A DNA stretch of 64,000 nt, from assembly GCA_902475535.1 (NCBI GenBank), contig CABRZR010000005.1, positions 62,001 to 126,000 on the forward strand, written 5' to 3'. A program made the position numbers and the translations under genes. Shown piece by piece: positions 36,839 to 44,371 of the stretch. A model generated the notes under the pieces. The model did no database searches and was not told the origin of the DNA. It saw only the letters and a program-made list of their open reading frames with translations. Position 1 is the first letter of the stretch. Each line of letters starts with the position of its first letter. This DNA is from QAMH01 sp900556425 (GTDB taxonomy: Bacteria > Actinomycetota > Coriobacteriia > Coriobacteriales > QAMH01).

Positions 36839-37888
36839 CTAGTAGACCATTCCCATCGCCTCGTTCACCTCGCCAAGCGTCGCATTGGCAATCTCGTTCG
36901 CCTTGCGATTGCCCTCATGCAGCACGTCCTTGACGTAATCGAGGTCACGCGCAAGCTCCTCGCGGCGCGCACGTATGGGAGCGAAGTAGTCATTGACCGC
37001 CTCGGTGACAAACGCCTTGAGCGTGCCGCCTCCTCCATCGCCAATCTCGGCGGCGATGTCCACCTCGGTGCGGCCCGAGCACAGCGCGGCGGTGGTAAGC
37101 AGTGCGGAGACGCCGGGGCGATTCTCGCGATCGAAGGTGATATTGCGATCGGAATCCGTCGGGGACTTCTTGATGATCTTGGCCGTCTCGTCTGCCGTCA
37201 TGCACAACGAGATGCCGTTCTTGTAGCTCTTGGACATCTTGCGACCGTCCAGGCCGGGAACCTCGATAACATCCGAGAGGACGCCCTCGGGCTCGGGAAA
37301 GACCGGGGCATAGCGCTCGTTGAAGCGGCGGGCGATGGTGCGCGTGAGCTCGATGTGCGGTAGCTGGTCCTTGCCGACGGGCACGACATTGCCCTTGCAG
37401 AAGAGAATGTCGCAGGCCTGGTGGACCGGATATGTCAAAAGCAAGCCGGTGAGCGCATGACCCGATGCCTCCTGCTCGGCCTTGACGGTTGGATTGCGCT
37501 CAAGCTCGGACTCGCTCACCAGCGAGAGGAAAGGCAGCATGAGCTGATTGAGCGCGGGAACTGCGGAGTGCGTGAAGATCATCGTCTTGGCTGGGTCGAT
37601 GCCGCAGGCAAGGTAGTCAATGACGATGTTATAAACGTTATCGGCGATATTATCCGTCGTGTCGCGATCGGTAATGACCTGATAATCGGCAATGACGATG
37701 TTGGTGTGTATGCCGCGGTTCTGCAGATCGACACGCCCCTTGAGCGTCCCGAAGTAATGCCCGAGGTGCAACCTGCCCGTAGGGCGGTCACCCGTGAGCA
37801 TGCAGTACTTGCCGGGATTGACGTCAAAGTCCGCGCGAATCGCATCGCTTTTGCGCTTTGCCGCCTCGAAGCTGCCATCATTCGGCAT
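36839..37888 (-). CDS. trpS: Tryptophanyl-tRNA synthetase
   Basis: Charges tRNA-Trp. 349 residues, class I. HIGH-like TGRLHLGHYFGTL at about 36-48, the tryptophan pocket with VIADYQVITDRD, PVGKDQLPHIELTRTIARRFN, and KMSKSYKNG. There is a short N-terminal extension before LTGDRPTG. ATG 37888 in a good context (GAAAGGTGGC upstream). Single gene in its neighbourhood; cyclophilin genes follow. Confidence 0.97.
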   Translation of the reverse strand: MPNDGSFEAAKRKSDAIRADFDVNPGKYCMLTGDRPTGRLHLGHYFGTLKGRVDLQNRGIHTNIVIADYQVITDRDTTDNIADNVYNIVIDYLACGIDPAKTMIFTHSAVPALNQLMLPFLSLVSESELERNPTVKAEQEASGHALTGLLLTYPVHQACDILFCKGNVVPVGKDQLPHIELTRTIARRFNERYAPVFPEPEGVLSDVIEVPGLDGRKMSKSYKNGISLCMTADETAKIIKKSPTDSDRNITFDRENRPGVSALLTTAALCSGRTEVDIAAEIGDGGGGTLKAFVTEAVNDYFAPIRARREELARDLDYVKDVLHEGNRKANEIANATLGEVNEAMGMVY

Positions 37889-37950
37889 ATCAACGCCACC
37901 TTTCTCGTGAGAATATCTGCAAGATGGTACACCATCTTGAAAACATACGA

Positions 37951-38622
37951 CTAGTACCCACCAAGATCGCCGGGATGGATACCGTAAGACTCGAGTTCGG
38001 CAAATCCCGGACGAGTCCTGAACACGAAGCTATCGACATTGCGCACGATGAGATGATTCACCTCGTCAGGCCCCATCGCGAGCCAATTCGCGAGAAACCC
38101 CCTGATAACGCCACCATGCACGACAACGGCCGTGCGGCCTTCCAGGCGCTCGAGTTCCTCACTCGCCTCTCGGATGCGCGCGAGAAAATCATCGAAGCTC
38201 TCCCCTCCCTGCGCGGGTGGCCACGTGCTTGCACGCGGCCCCCAGGGAAAGGGCAAGTCACGCTCGATGACATCATCGAAGGTCATGCCCTCGATGGGGC
38301 CAAAATCGAACTCGGTGAGCCGATCGTCAACGCGCAGCTCGACACCAAGCTCGCGTGCTGCCGGCTCGGCAATCATCATCCTGCAGCGCTTGAGGGGCGA
38401 GCATATGATGCGGTCAGGACGCCAGGCGACGAGTCCTTCGACGGCGCGGCGTGATTGTTCCTCACCGAGCGCGGTCACGCCCTCGTCCCTTCTCCCGAGA
38501 AAGAAACCCTGGGAGTTTGCATGCGTCTGAGCATGCCGCATGAGCAAGACCCGCGGCATGTCGTCTTTGGCTCCCGTCGCAAGCGGATTCGGGGTCGTCG
38601 TATCGTCTTCGTGCTTCGTCAT
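37951..38622 (-). CDS. Histidine phosphatase (phosphoglycerate mutase-like)
   Basis: 223 residues. RHG-type phosphohistidine motif LLMRHAQTHANSQG, GVTALGEEQSRRAVEGL, ICSPLKRCRMMIAEPAA, FDFGPIEGMTF and the second catalytic His in VVVHGGVIRGFL. This family includes phosphoglycerate mutases, alpha-ribazole phosphatase (CobC) and nonspecific phosphatases; the substrate cannot be told, and no cobalamin genes are near. ATG 38622 has GGGAG; the family-like part starts at MPRVLL (38559). Confidence 0.85.
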   Translation of the reverse strand: MTKHEDDTTTPNPLATGAKDDMPRVLLMRHAQTHANSQGFFLGRRDEGVTALGEEQSRRAVEGLVAWRPDRIICSPLKRCRMMIAEPAARELGVELRVDDRLTEFDFGPIEGMTFDDVIERDLPFPWGPRASTWPPAQGGESFDDFLARIREASEELERLEGRTAVVVHGGVIRGFLANWLAMGPDEVNHLIVRNVDSFVFRTRPGFAELESYGIHPGDLGGY

Positions 38623-38639
38623 AACCGGCTTCTCCCTGT

Positions 38640-39395
38640 CTAAAGGCCCGCAGTCTCGCGCAAGCTCGCGACCTCGTCATCACGCAAGAGACGCCAGGCG
38701 CCTTCCTCGACATCTTCGAGAACAAGTGGGCCGAAGCTGCTTCTGTGCAAATCGAGTACCGGATGATGCACAGCTGAACACATGCGTTTGACCTGGCGCT
38801 TTCTACCCTCGTGTATAACGAGCTCGATGTCACTCGTGCCATCGGGGCGTTCGGCAACGATGCGAACCCGTGCCGGCGCCGTGAGGCCGTCGTCAAGCAT
38901 GATGCCGTCACGAAGTGCCTGGATCTCCTCTGTGCTAGGAACGCCATCCACATGTGCCTGATACGTCTTGTCGACATGGTGTTTGGGATGAAGGAGGTGC
39001 TGACCCATGTCGCCATCGGTCGTGAACAGGAGCAAACCCGTCGTGTCCTTGTCGAGCCTGCCAACGGGATAGAGGCCAGGATATCGATCACGCGGCACGA
39101 GATGCGCGACGCAGGGACGTCCCTGCGGATCGTCCATGGTCGTCAGATAGCCCTTGGGTTTGTAAAGCATGAGGTAGACGGAATCGTCTTCGAGATGCAC
39201 CTCGCGGCCGTCGACGCAGACAGTGTCGACCTTGGGGTCGACTTTACTGCCGAGTTCGGTCACGACCCGGCCGTTTACGCTCACGCGCCCGGCGGTCATG
39301 AGGTCCTCCGAGCCACGTCGGCTCGCAACGCCCGCACGGGCGAGGAACTTCTGCAAGCGCATGGGAAACGGCTGTTCAGGCGTTGCATCCGTCAT
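38640..39395 (-). CDS. rluB: rRNA pseudouridine synthase, RsuA/RluB family
   Basis: Isomerises uridine in rRNA (by family 23S U2605 for RluB). 251 residues. N-terminal S4 RNA-binding domain (MRLQKFLARAGVASRRGSEDLMTAGRVSVNG), catalytic Asp in GRLDKDTTGLLLFTTDG, LYKPKGYLTTMDD, and ELVIHEGRKRQVKRMC. The exact target (RluB, RluE or RsuA) is inferred from its place after scpAB, which favours RluB. ATG 39395 lies 2 bases after the scpB stop. Confidence 0.92.
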   Translation of the reverse strand: MTDATPEQPFPMRLQKFLARAGVASRRGSEDLMTAGRVSVNGRVVTELGSKVDPKVDTVCVDGREVHLEDDSVYLMLYKPKGYLTTMDDPQGRPCVAHLVPRDRYPGLYPVGRLDKDTTGLLLFTTDGDMGQHLLHPKHHVDKTYQAHVDGVPSTEEIQALRDGIMLDDGLTAPARVRIVAERPDGTSDIELVIHEGRKRQVKRMCSAVHHPVLDLHRSSFGPLVLEDVEEGAWRLLRDDEVASLRETAGL

Positions 39396-39397
39396 GG

Positions 39398-40429
39398 TTA
39401 CCCGACCAACTCGATATCGTCATCGTCAGACTCGTCGTCTAACTCGTCCTCGTCGGGTTCCTCGTCATCGGTATAGACGTACGCTTCCTCTTCCTCGGGA
39501 TCAGCCGTGTCGATGAGATCGTCCTCATCGGTTGCGTACTCATCGTCTAGCTCGTCATCGTCCATGTCATCGACATTGTCTTCATCAGGCTCGGCTTCGT
39601 CGTCATCTCCGAAGTACGCGTCGAGGATACCGTCAACATCCTCGATATCTACGCCAAGGTAGTCGTCAACCTTCTCGGTCATGGACTGGCCAATGACCTC
39701 GGCGACGCCTTCGGCATCGTCAACGCGCTCCTCATCACCTGCATCGACCTCCTCGACGCGCGCGACAGCGGCATCGAGCGCAGCAGCCGCCTCAGCTTGC
39801 AGCAACTCGATCGGCTCCTCCTCGCCGGAAAGCTCGAGTTGCATCTCGGCTGTCCTATCCGACCCGCTCAGACGCTCGCGGATCTGCTCGCGACTTGCGT
39901 CGTCCGGCGCAAAATCCTCGAGAGGCGGCAGGTCCTTCACGCTCTTGAGGCCAAATCGCTCGAGGAAGGTGCGCGTCGTGCCATAGAGGATCGAACCTAC
40001 CGGTTTATCACGGCCCATCTCGCGCACGAGGCCCTTCTCGACAAGCGAGGAAACGACGCTCTCCGAATTCACGCCTCGTATGGCGTTGACCGTCGCACGC
40101 GTTACGGGTTGATGATAGGCAATGACCGCAAGGGCCTCGAGAGCGGCCTGCGACATGCGATGCGTGTCCCAGGAGACGACGTAGCGCTCGATGGCCTCGT
40201 GATAAGCGGGATGCGTGTAGAAGCGCCAGCCACCCGCGACCTCACGCAACTGTATGCCGCGGTTCTCGTCCATGTACTCGGCGGCGAGCGCGACAAGCGC
40301 CTCGTCGATCTGCACGGGGCTCACGTCGAGAATCTCCGAGAGACGCGCGGCGCTCACCGGCTCGTCCGACACGAAAAGCAGTGCCTCGGCCGCGCTCATC
40401 AAGTCCGCATATCGCTCGTCACGTGCCAT
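39398..40429 (-). CDS. scpB: Segregation and condensation protein ScpB with a long acidic tail
   Basis: Kleisin-associated part of SMC-ScpAB condensin. Residues about 1-195 form the two winged-helix domains (AEALLFVSDEPVSAARLSEIL; THRMSQAALEALAVIAYHQPVTRATVNAIRGVNSE; FLERFGLKSVKDLPPL). The remaining roughly 145 residues are an unusual Asp/Glu-rich tail ending in DDDDIELVG; typical ScpB stops near 200. The tail is probably disordered and could mimic nucleic acid or bind a partner. ATG 40429 lies 2 bases after the scpA stop. Confidence 0.94.
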   Translation of the reverse strand: MARDERYADLMSAAEALLFVSDEPVSAARLSEILDVSPVQIDEALVALAAEYMDENRGIQLREVAGGWRFYTHPAYHEAIERYVVSWDTHRMSQAALEALAVIAYHQPVTRATVNAIRGVNSESVVSSLVEKGLVREMGRDKPVGSILYGTTRTFLERFGLKSVKDLPPLEDFAPDDASREQIRERLSGSDRTAEMQLELSGEEEPIELLQAEAAAALDAAVARVEEVDAGDEERVDDAEGVAEVIGQSMTEKVDDYLGVDIEDVDGILDAYFGDDDEAEPDEDNVDDMDDDELDDEYATDEDDLIDTADPEEEEAYVYTDDEEPDEDELDDESDDDDIELVG

Positions 40430-40431
40430 GA

Positions 40432-41298
40432 TTACTCCTCATCCTGCATGTCTTCATCTGGTGCATCCTGTGCGTCCTCGTCATCAAGCTGCTCGAGCGA
40501 TGGGTCTTCCGGCATGCCCCAATCGGGCACGGAGAAATCGGTGATCTCCGGTGCGTCGGCATCGATATCGAGCTGTATCTCGGCAAAGGCCGCATCCTGG
40601 CAAATCCTAATGACGCCGCGCTTGTAGAGTTCGAGTATCGCCAGAAAGGTAACGACGACGAGTTCGGGCGTGGGAGCGTCTCCGACGAGCTGACTGAAGG
40701 TACAGCTCTCGCGGCGACGCATCGAGCGATAGATACCCTCGACGTGTTTCTCCATCGAAATGGGCACGGCGGCGATGTGCTCGGCCTCGAGCAGGAAGGT
40801 GTCACGCCGTGCGGCGATGTCGGCGCAGATAACCGCGAGCCCGTGAAGCGTCGTGCCCTTGAGGTAGTCCGGCATGAGACCGAGGAACTGCTCCTCGAGA
40901 CTTGCTTGCCGAGGATGCATCTTCGCCTCGTTTTCCATGCGCATGCCCAGGGCAGCGGCGGCATTCTTGAACTGCTTGTAGACGACGAGACGTTCGACCA
41001 GGATGTCACGCGTCTGCTCTGGCGTCAGGTCCGCGAACTCGTCATCGAGTTCGATCTGCTCGATGCCATCCTTGGGAAGAAGCGAGGATGCCTTGATTTG
41101 CAGCAAAGTTGCCGCCACGACGAGAAAATCGCTCGCGATATCGAGGTCGAGGTCCTTCATGCGCTCGACTTCCGCAAGGTATTGATCGGTGATGTCCGCA
41201 ATCGAAATGGCGCCGATATCGATCTTCTGGCGTGACACGAGCGTGAGCAGGAGGTCGAAAGGCCCCTGATAGGCATCTATGCGAACGCGATATGACAC
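40432..41298 (-). CDS. scpA: Segregation and condensation protein ScpA
   Basis: Kleisin linking SMC heads in chromosome condensation. 288 residues. N-terminal YQGPFDLLLTLVSRQKIDIGAISIADITDQYL, then DIASDFLVVAATLLQIKASSLLP, and a C-terminal winged helix (VVTFLAILELYKRGVIRICQ). An acidic C-terminus (DEDAQDAPDEDMQDEE) goes beyond the usual end. GTG 41298 follows GGGAG. A TAGAAT hexamer at 41338-41343 (minus) is a possible -10. Confidence 0.96.
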   Translation of the reverse strand: MSYRVRIDAYQGPFDLLLTLVSRQKIDIGAISIADITDQYLAEVERMKDLDLDIASDFLVVAATLLQIKASSLLPKDGIEQIELDDEFADLTPEQTRDILVERLVVYKQFKNAAAALGMRMENEAKMHPRQASLEEQFLGLMPDYLKGTTLHGLAVICADIAARRDTFLLEAEHIAAVPISMEKHVEGIYRSMRRRESCTFSQLVGDAPTPELVVVTFLAILELYKRGVIRICQDAAFAEIQLDIDADAPEITDFSVPDWGMPEDPSLEQLDDEDAQDAPDEDMQDEE

Positions 41299-41391
41299 GT
41301 TTAGGCTCCCGTTTATCGAACATGCGCTTGGTTCGCTATTCTAGCGCAGGAACACGACAATCGGACGAATGCGCCTCGCGTTTGTCTGCTT

Positions 41392-43653
41392 TTAGCGCGT
41401 CGATGACATCCGAACAGCCGATAGCACAAGGGCAACGGAGGCATCGGGCGCGAGCTGGAGCACCACGATGTCCTCGAACCACTCGGGCGTAACATCGAGC
41501 GTAGTGCCCTCGTCGAACTTGAGTTTCTGGGTCTCGGGCATGACGATGTAGGCAATGCCCGCATCATCATCGCAGGTACGACCGTTCGCGTCGAAGATGT
41601 TGTCCCCCACCGTATCATCGCTCGCGAGCAAAAGCTCTCTCTGCGATATCGCGCCTTCCTCAAGCGCATTGCGTAACTGCCGTTCGAGAATGTAGGCACA
41701 GTTGAGACGCCCGCTTTCGAGATAGACGTCCATGAGGTTGTTGAAGGATGAGTTCTCGTCATCGACCACGACGAGAACCTGCTCGCCATCGGGCAGGGCG
41801 GAGACGAACTCGTTCACGGCACAGATCTCGGCAGCTTCCTCGGCATCGATACGATAGACGGAGTCGTTGTACTGGTAGGCACCGACATTGCCCGCAATCA
41901 TGGCGAGCGCGATGAGCACGGGAACGCCGACTGCGGCCCTGGGGTGACGCCTCGAGGCGATCGCCCACATGCCAAAGACAAGGTAGATGCAGACAAGCGC
42001 CTTGGCAAGCCAGATACCGGGATTTATCTCGAGAAACGCGCCATGGTAGATGTCCTTGGTGCTCGAGCTAGCGGACGGGTCTGCGTTCGGGTCGACGGGA
42101 AGGGCCGACAACTGCTCTCCGAGCAAACGCAGGGGATGGAACTGCGCATTGTCGAAGCCCTGCGAGTAGTCGCCATTTCCCAGCATGAAGACAACGAGCA
42201 GGCACATGCCCAACGTCAGCGCGATGGCCGCGGCAAAGGCGATGGGAGTGCGCATGATGGCGGTGCCATCGCCGCGCAACAGCTGCTTGATGGTCAGGAA
42301 GAGCAGCGGTAGGAAAATCGGGGCGACGTAGCGTACGTGCGGGCGAATGCCGACATGCCCGAGATCCTCGCGTATGGATATCGTGTAGACGACGATGAGG
42401 AGGATGAAGACGAAGGCGAGCAGACAGAAGAGGTACAGGTCGCGTTCCCGCCTCGTCAGACGCGACCAAGTAAGGGCAGGCAGGACGAGCGGGAAGAACG
42501 CGAACGCGATGACGAAGTGCGTCGCATCGCTTGCCAGCGCGTAGATGGCAAAGAGCAGCGTGTAGGGATTGAGCAGCACCGACGGATCTGTCTGGTTATA
42601 CGAGTTGAGGAGCCCCGAGAAGAGCGTGAACTTGAGGAGGATGAAGGGGATGATGAAGCCGGCGATGAAGCAGACGAGGGAGACGACACAAGTGGCTGCT
42701 GCGCTCATGGTCCTGTGCTCGCACGGAAGCGCCACTGGCGCTTCCGGCTCGTGCGGAAATCGCGCATCAGCCACTTGCGCCGTCGGTGCCACTTGTGCCA
42801 GGGGGTCAGACCCCTTGGCACGTGACGCTTGCTCACAGCGGATGGACGACGAACGATTGTGGGCATCTCGAGCAGAGCCGGACTGAGCGCGATGCGACCT
42901 TGCGAGGACTGTCTGAGCGCGCCTAGGGCGCGCGAGTTCCGCAGCAGCATCGCGCGAAGTGCGGGTCGGGTGCGAGAGCCAGCCCGCAATCGTTTGCCGT
43001 CCATCCTCCCCGAGCGCCCTGCCGCCATCTTTCGCGCGGCATATTCGCACGATCATCATCACGACGAAGGCGAGGGCGAAGCCAAGCGCAACCTCCTTGG
43101 CGAGATAGGTGACGTAGCACAGCAGCCCCGCGCCGGCACACCAGGCATATCCCGCCCTTCCCCGTGCCTCGAAGGCGCGCAGACAGCAGGCGATGAGCCA
43201 CAACGCAAGCGGCAAGTAGACGCACTCGCTCAAGAACGTCATCGAATAGCACATGTCGGGCATGACGAGAGTGAAGAGCAGGCAGATGATGACCGGTGTC
43301 CTGCTCGTGAAGAGCCTACGGGCAAGCAGAAGCGCCGGAAAGACGGCCGAGGAGACGTAGATGCTGTTGAGCAGCGCGATGAGACGCACGCGTAGCAGAG
43401 GGTCATCTGCCAGAAACGCGGGCGAGAGCGCAAGCGGATAGAGGATCTTCTGGAAGCTCGAGAAACCACCACGCTCGACAAGCTGCCCTTCGTTGAAGAG
43501 ACTCGCGGCAAGATTAAGGTAGCGAATCTCATCGGGAAGCACGCCGATGCACTTCGGAAAGTCCGCAAGGCAAAAACGCACGACACTCGACAGCACGAAG
43601 AGCCCCGCGGCGATGAGAACGAGAACGCGGATGTCGTGATTATCCCGTGTCAC
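41392..43653 (-). CDS. Large polytopic membrane protein, possible GT-C-type glycosyltransferase, with in-frame repeat insertion
   Basis: 753 residues, not assigned to a named family. Ten or more hydrophobic segments form two blocks (about 8-215 and 315-590), followed by a soluble C-terminal region of about 160 residues. The acidic ECxYLP-type loop and the layout resemble ArnT/PMT-like lipid-linked sugar transferases; this is inferred. Residues about 216-287 (Arg/Ala/Ser-rich, with RAKGSDPLAQ) are encoded by the REP unit and structured element A2 and interrupt a cytoplasmic loop between the two membrane blocks without a frameshift. The start is GTG 43653. Confidence 0.75.
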   Translation of the reverse strand: MTRDNHDIRVLVLIAAGLFVLSSVVRFCLADFPKCIGVLPDEIRYLNLAASLFNEGQLVERGGFSSFQKILYPLALSPAFLADDPLLRVRLIALLNSIYVSSAVFPALLLARRLFTSRTPVIICLLFTLVMPDMCYSMTFLSECVYLPLALWLIACCLRAFEARGRAGYAWCAGAGLLCYVTYLAKEVALGFALAFVVMMIVRICRAKDGGRALGEDGRQTIAGWLSHPTRTSRDAAAELARPRRAQTVLARSHRAQSGSARDAHNRSSSIRCEQASRAKGSDPLAQVAPTAQVADARFPHEPEAPVALPCEHRTMSAAATCVVSLVCFIAGFIIPFILLKFTLFSGLLNSYNQTDPSVLLNPYTLLFAIYALASDATHFVIAFAFFPLVLPALTWSRLTRRERDLYLFCLLAFVFILLIVVYTISIREDLGHVGIRPHVRYVAPIFLPLLFLTIKQLLRGDGTAIMRTPIAFAAAIALTLGMCLLVVFMLGNGDYSQGFDNAQFHPLRLLGEQLSALPVDPNADPSASSSTKDIYHGAFLEINPGIWLAKALVCIYLVFGMWAIASRRHPRAAVGVPVLIALAMIAGNVGAYQYNDSVYRIDAEEAAEICAVNEFVSALPDGEQVLVVVDDENSSFNNLMDVYLESGRLNCAYILERQLRNALEEGAISQRELLLASDDTVGDNIFDANGRTCDDDAGIAYIVMPETQKLKFDEGTTLDVTPEWFEDIVVLQLAPDASVALVLSAVRMSSTR
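42794..42821. repeat. REP-like palindromic unit, copy 3, inside membrane-protein gene
   Basis: Matches the aroA repeat arm over GGGGGTCAGACCCCTTGGCAC. It stands 18 bases before structured element A2, the same order and orientation as the pair at 11144/11184. It reads AKGSDPLA in the host gene frame, the same peptide as at the other sites. Part of a composite insertion of about 210 bp. Confidence 0.8.
42840..43006. repeat. Structured dispersed element, family A copy 2 (167 bp, in frame inside a gene)
   Basis: Outer arms 42840-42864 and 42982-43006 are 25 nt each and pair at 22 positions, with two G-T wobbles and one A-C on the plus strand. They share only the terminal GGGC with copy 1. The inner stem GCGCGATGC (42887-42895) pairs with 42947-42955; the hairpin GCGCGCC/GGCGCGC (42917-42923, 42927-42933) replaces GCGTGCG/CGCACGC of copy 1. 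Core blocks GGGCATCTCGAGCAGA, TTGCGAGGACTGTCTGAGCG and GTCGGGTGCGAGAGCC are identical. Confidence 0.8.
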
Positions 43654-43672
43654 GAGACGCCTCTCCCCCTTG

Positions 43673-44371
43673 CTAGACGGGCAGCAGGAAGCGAGAGATC
43701 ACGCCGGCAGTCGCATCAAGATAGATGCCAAAAATGTCCACGTGGAGGAAATACGGCAGCACGAGGATGATGAGCAGGAAGAAGAACATGGAGTATTGCT
43801 GGACCTTGTAGTACGTGCGCAATGCCTTGTCGCTCAGGAACGCCGCGATAATCGAGCTACCATCAAGCGGTGGAATCGGGATGAGGTTGAAGAACGCGAG
43901 GCAGAGGTTGATCGTGCAGAAGTAGGTGCCGAAGTACCAGATGTAGAAGCCGACGGCCGCGGGAATGGCGGGCATCTGGTATAGGTAGATGCCGCCCCAG
44001 GCTATGGCGGCTCCCACAAGGCTCAGCATGAGGTTCGTGGCGGGGCCCACGAGTCCGACGATGAGCTCGCCCTTGCGAATGTTCTTGAAGTAGCGTGGAT
44101 TGTAGGGGACGGGCTTGGCGTAGCCAAAAAGCATGCCACCTCCGCCACCGAGCACCGACATCGCAATGAGGCATGCGGGCAAGATGACCGTACCGAAGGG
44201 ATCGATGTGCTTGAGCGGATTGAGCGAGAGACGTCCGGCGTTCTTGGCAGTTGGGTCGCCGAGCTTATATGCGGCGTAACCGTGCGCAACCTCATGCAAG
44301 ACGAGCGCCGGGATGAAGGCCGCGACCATGATGACGACCTCGATGACTTGCGTCAGCATCGCGTTGCTCAT
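43673..44371 (-). CDS. Site-2-protease-like M50 membrane metalloprotease
   Basis: 232 residues from ATG 44371 (MSNAMLTQ), with about five membrane segments. The zinc motif HEVAHGYAAYKLGD is HExxH, and the third ligand lies in NLIPIPPLDGSSII (N-x-x-PxPPLDG). This small family without PDZ domain (YwhC/Rip-like) cleaves within membranes; substrates are unknown. The start overlaps the ABC-F stop by 4 bases. The stop is 19 bases before the large membrane-protein gene. Confidence 0.88.
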   Translation of the reverse strand: MSNAMLTQVIEVVIMVAAFIPALVLHEVAHGYAAYKLGDPTAKNAGRLSLNPLKHIDPFGTVILPACLIAMSVLGGGGGMLFGYAKPVPYNPRYFKNIRKGELIVGLVGPATNLMLSLVGAAIAWGGIYLYQMPAIPAAVGFYIWYFGTYFCTINLCLAFFNLIPIPPLDGSSIIAAFLSDKALRTYYKVQQYSMFFFLLIILVLPYFLHVDIFGIYLDATAGVISRFLLPV

